Origin: an uncultured Lachnospiraceae bacterium
Lineage (GTDB): Bacteria > Bacillota > Clostridia > Lachnospirales > Lachnospiraceae
DNA length: 64,000 bases
Assembly: GCA_900316625.1 (NCBI GenBank)
Contig: ONDO01000007.1
Span: forward strand, 1 to 64,000
Direction of reading: 5' to 3'
The notes under the pieces are model-generated. The model was not told the origin of the DNA and did no database searches. It was given only the letters and a program-made list of their open reading frames with translations. The translations under genes and the position numbers were made by a program. The first letter of the stretch is position 1. Each line of letters begins with the position of its first letter. This document shows, piece by piece, positions 61,742 to 64,000 of this stretch.

Positions 61742-63088
61742 ATGAAAAAGAGAGTATTGTCCTTCCTGCTTGCAGCAGCGGTTGCAGGAAGCATCTTCGC
61801 AGCATGTGGATCATCCGGATCGAAGTCGGCATCCTATGATACTGCAACCTCAGAGAGTGCAGCATCGGCCTATGGTGATTATTATGTGGATGAAGAATCA
61901 AATGGTACTTCTTATGAAGCAGAAGATGGGGTGGAAGCTAAGAACTCAGATAATGCTGGTTTATCTAACTTAAGGAGTGAAGAAGCCAAAGATGCTTCGG
62001 ATGGAGGAGAGAGTGAACAGACCTCAAGTGCGAGTGACACCTTCACTTCACAGAAACTGGTCTATCGCGGCAGTGTTACCCTGCAGTCCATGGAATACGA
62101 CAAATGTGTGAAGGCAATTAACGATGCAGTTAAGAATGCCGGAGGATTTGTCGAGTATCAGAACGAATCGAACAATAATTATCGCTGGTACTACGCCGAA
62201 GAACAGAGCATGGATGACCGTATGCTGAACATTACGGTTCGAATTCCTTCTGCCAGGTATGAAGACTTCATCCAGGGTCTGTCAGAGTACGGAAAGGTGA
62301 TGGACCAGAGCAAGAATGTAGAGAACATCACCAGGGAGTATCATTCGAATGAAGCGCAGATTGCAGCACTGAAGAAGGAACAGGAACGTCTGCTTCAGAT
62401 GATGGATAAGGCAGAGACCATGGAAGACATGATTAAGGTCGAAAGCCGTCTGTCAGAGGTTGAGAGCAATCTGAATCAGTATGAAAGCCAAAAGAGCAGT
62501 ATGGATCTCGATGTGATGTATTCATCTGTTACGATCTCTGTAGAAGAAGTATCGAAGCTTTCGCCTTCGGAGAAGGAAGAAGGAACCTTCCTCTATCGTC
62601 TGAAGAAGGCCTTTAAGGGTGGCTGGTCCGGTCTCATTACTTTCTTCCAGAATATCCTGATCGGCTTCCTCTATATCCTGCCACTCGGATCTGTATTCGC
62701 CCTGATCCTTGTTCTTGTCATCAGGATGGTAAAGAAACACAATAAAAAACGCCTGCAGAAACTGCAGGCGAGGGCTAAGTCCTGTGTAGCTACTCCGCAT
62801 CCAGGAATGGCACAGGCTCCGGTACAGAACCCGCATCCGGGAATGGCACAGGCTCCGGTACAGAACCCAAATCCAGGAATGGCACAGGCTCCGGTCCAGA
62901 ACCCAAATCCGGGAATGGCACAGGCTCCGGTACAGAACCCGAATCCAGGAATGGCACAGGCTCCGGTACAGAATCCGAATCCAGGAATGGCACAGAATCT
63001 TACGAATTCTGTACCAGCTGCTCCTGTAGGAGAAGAGAAGAAGACTGCATCAGAAGATTCGACAGAGAAGACTTCTGAGAAGCATTAA
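61742..63088 (+). CDS. DUF4349 lipoprotein with a C-terminal repeat tail
   Basis: A 448-residue lipoprotein: signal peptide and lipobox SIFAAC (Cys near residue 22). A low-complexity Ser/Glu-rich stretch follows to ~100. The DUF4349 domain at ~100-270 has KLVYRGSVTLQSMEYDKC, NITVRIPSARYEDFIQGL and VESRLSEVESNLNQYESQK, with a central coiled coil. A membrane helix follows (~307-328, GFLYILPLGSVFALILVLVI), then a basic segment and six Pro/Gln-rich 12-residue repeats (PGMAQAPVQNPN) in the predicted cytoplasmic tail. GGAGGAGAGCT precedes the ATG. Function unknown. The last 89 bp overlap the minus-strand transglycosylase gene end to end. Confidence 0.88.
   Translation: MKKRVLSFLLAAAVAGSIFAACGSSGSKSASYDTATSESAASAYGDYYVDEESNGTSYEAEDGVEAKNSDNAGLSNLRSEEAKDASDGGESEQTSSASDTFTSQKLVYRGSVTLQSMEYDKCVKAINDAVKNAGGFVEYQNESNNNYRWYYAEEQSMDDRMLNITVRIPSARYEDFIQGLSEYGKVMDQSKNVENITREYHSNEAQIAALKKEQERLLQMMDKAETMEDMIKVESRLSEVESNLNQYESQKSSMDLDVMYSSVTISVEEVSKLSPSEKEEGTFLYRLKKAFKGGWSGLITFFQNILIGFLYILPLGSVFALILVLVIRMVKKHNKKRLQKLQARAKSCVATPHPGMAQAPVQNPHPGMAQAPVQNPNPGMAQAPVQNPNPGMAQAPVQNPNPGMAQAPVQNPNPGMAQNLTNSVPAAPVGEEKKTASEDSTEKTSEKH
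62795..62998 (+). repeat. 36-bp tandem repeat in the DUF4349 gene
   Basis: Five full 36-bp units and a partial sixth start at 62,795, 62,831, 62,867, 62,903, 62,939 and 62,975. They read CCGAATCCAGGAATGGCACA followed by GGCTCCGGTACAGAAC, with little variation. They encode PHPGMAQAPVQN or PNPGMAQAPVQN. Confidence 0.95.
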
Positions 63089-63824
63089 GATCAGCACTTG
63101 CGGTGCCGGTTGCGGAACCCTTGGTCGAATGATACTGAGTAATCAGGCTGGCCACGGTGGAAGCAGCCGGCATTTTCTGTGTGCTGCCGCTGTCCGTAAC
63201 ATAGCCTCTTGCGTAGTAGGAGAGAACCTTGGGAATGTGGTTCTGGGTCTCTGTGTAAGGAGGAATGCCGTCATACTTGGCAACCGCTCCGCAACCGGCA
63301 GAGTAAGCAGCAAGAGCAAGAGAGACATTACCCTTATACTTCTCTATATTCCGGGAGAGAAGCTTGGCACCTGCCATAATGTTCTGATAGGGGTCATAGG
63401 AATTCGTGACGCCGAGCCCGGCAGCGGTTCCAGGCATAAGTTGCATAACGCCGACGGCACCGGCAGAACTAACGCTAGATGTATTGAAGTTGGATTCCTG
63501 TTTTGCCATAGCGATGAGCAGACCTTCGTCTACACCATAGGTCTCAGCTGCTTCGCGGAAGATAGGCTCGAGGGAAGCGGGAACCTGGATGGGTTCCTGT
63601 TCTGTGGCTCCGTTGTCCTTCAGAATCTGGCGGATGGAAGACAGCTCATTTGCAGCACCGCCGGCATTGATCTGATCCAGCTTCTGATCGAGTGTATTCT
63701 GGAACTGGGATGTGGTGTCCGTAGTTTCTGTCGTGGCATTCGTCTGATTATGGACTTCCGTAGAAGTAATTGTTTCAGTATAAATGGGCGATAGCTGATC
63801 GCCGGCAAGGATTGTGATCTTCAA
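63000..63824 (-). CDS. Lytic transglycosylase without a signal peptide
   Basis: A 274-residue protein whose SLT domain (~85-205) cleaves the glycan strand of peptidoglycan. Catalytic Glu is in LIAMAKQESNFNTSSVSSAGAVG (in part), followed by GVMQLMPGTAAGLGV, DPYQNIMAGAKLLSRNIEKY (the N-A-G-A-x-L-x motif) and LALAAYSAGCGAVAKYDGIPPY (in part). The start is TTG 63,824 after AAGAGAGA; the N-terminus (MKITILAGDQLSPIY) shows no signal peptide or membrane helix, so export would need another route, such as a flagellar system. It is 29 bp after deoC on the minus strand. Its last ~29 codons overlap the end of the DUF4349 gene. Confidence 0.87.
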   Translation of the reverse strand: MKITILAGDQLSPIYTETITSTEVHNQTNATTETTDTTSQFQNTLDQKLDQINAGGAANELSSIRQILKDNGATEQEPIQVPASLEPIFREAAETYGVDEGLLIAMAKQESNFNTSSVSSAGAVGVMQLMPGTAAGLGVTNSYDPYQNIMAGAKLLSRNIEKYKGNVSLALAAYSAGCGAVAKYDGIPPYTETQNHIPKVLSYYARGYVTDSGSTQKMPAASTVASLITQYHSTKGSATGTASADLNASQKSSLSNLLMQSSSLLLQEQLVQNS

Positions 63825-63853
63825 TGGATTAATCTCTCTTTTCGATTCAAATA

Positions 63854-64000
63854 TTACATTGCCAGAATGGCACCAAGAAGGCTCGAAGTTCCGAGTCTGT
63901 CAGCACCTGCCTGAAGTAAGGATCTTGCTTCATCGACGGTGTGGATACCGCCGGCAGCCTTGATCTTCACATTGGGTCCGATATGCTTGGCAAAGAGTTC
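63854..64000 (-). CDS. deoC: Deoxyribose-phosphate aldolase, C-terminal part
   Basis: The gene continues beyond the window; only its last 48 codons are present on the minus strand. They read ...HIGPNVKIKAAGGIHTVDE then ARSLLQAGADRLGTSSLLGA, the class I aldolase end region with the Schiff-base lysine area (KIKAAGGI) and the phosphate-binding GADRLGTSS motif. DeoC splits deoxyribose 5-phosphate into acetaldehyde and glyceraldehyde 3-phosphate. The transglycosylase gene follows 29 bp later on the same strand. Confidence 0.9.
   Translation of the reverse strand, partial: ELFAKHIGPNVKIKAAGGIHTVDEARSLLQAGADRLGTSSLLGAILAM

Overview
The window reads as a chromosomal segment of a Gram-positive anaerobe of the Clostridia, most likely Lachnospiraceae. 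The evidence is mixed: a tig-clpP-clpX-engB order, a truncated MetH plus a MetF fused to a homocysteine methyltransferase, pta, anaerobic NrdG, an Rrf2 regulator beside cysK and metY, DUF6472- and DUF4349-like proteins, strong GGAGG-type ribosome binding sites, and a huge secreted protein built from InlB/Listeria-Bacteroides-type repeats. No plasmid, phage, insertion sequence or CRISPR array was seen.

Layout. 0-4.5 kb: the 3' part of metH (broken by an apparent frameshift) and a homocysteine methyltransferase/MTHFR fusion, i.e. methionine synthesis. 4.5-5.3 kb (minus): a TrmO-like tRNA methyltransferase. 5.8-23.8 kb: one giant surface or secreted protein of about 6,000 residues (signal peptide, transglutaminase-like domain, about 49 repeats in alternating A/B order, a glycosidase-like C-terminal domain), split in two by a frameshift near 13,585. 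24-33 kb: a small membrane protein, an asparagine synthetase lacking its glutaminase nucleophile, NrdG, an unassigned structured RNA, pta, hydrolases, RecJ and a chemoreceptor-like coiled-coil protein. 33-42.9 kb: a membrane protein, NadE, a PAP2-family protein, a diguanylate cyclase with a sugar-binding-protein-like sensor, an L,D-transpeptidase, HisC, a small exporter and a small Cys-rich protein. 43-46.4 kb: a cysteine/methionine locus (cysK, Rrf2 regulator, metY) in which both biosynthetic genes are preceded by a short, well-translated-looking ORF rich in Cys (and Met) codons. 46.6-49.4 kb: a rhodanese-TtcA fusion, a CYTH protein and a DJ-1 protein. 49.4-56.4 kb: trigger factor, ClpP, ClpX, EngB and a zinc ABC transporter. 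56.5 kb: tRNA-Thr(GGT). 56.7-59.7 kb (minus): a MATE transporter and pyruvate kinase. 59.7-64 kb: two minisatellite arrays, hflX, a DUF4349 lipoprotein, and on the minus strand a lytic transglycosylase and the end of deoC.

Two themes stand out. First, sulfur amino acid metabolism: metH, metF, cysK, metY, an Rrf2 regulator, a sulfurtransferase-tRNA thiolase fusion and two candidate Cys/Met leader peptides. Second, short tandem repeats whose period is always a multiple of three (15, 15, 18, 36, 36 and 57 bp). They sit in linkers or ends of otherwise ordinary housekeeping proteins, which suggests a genome-wide tendency to expand in-frame minisatellites.
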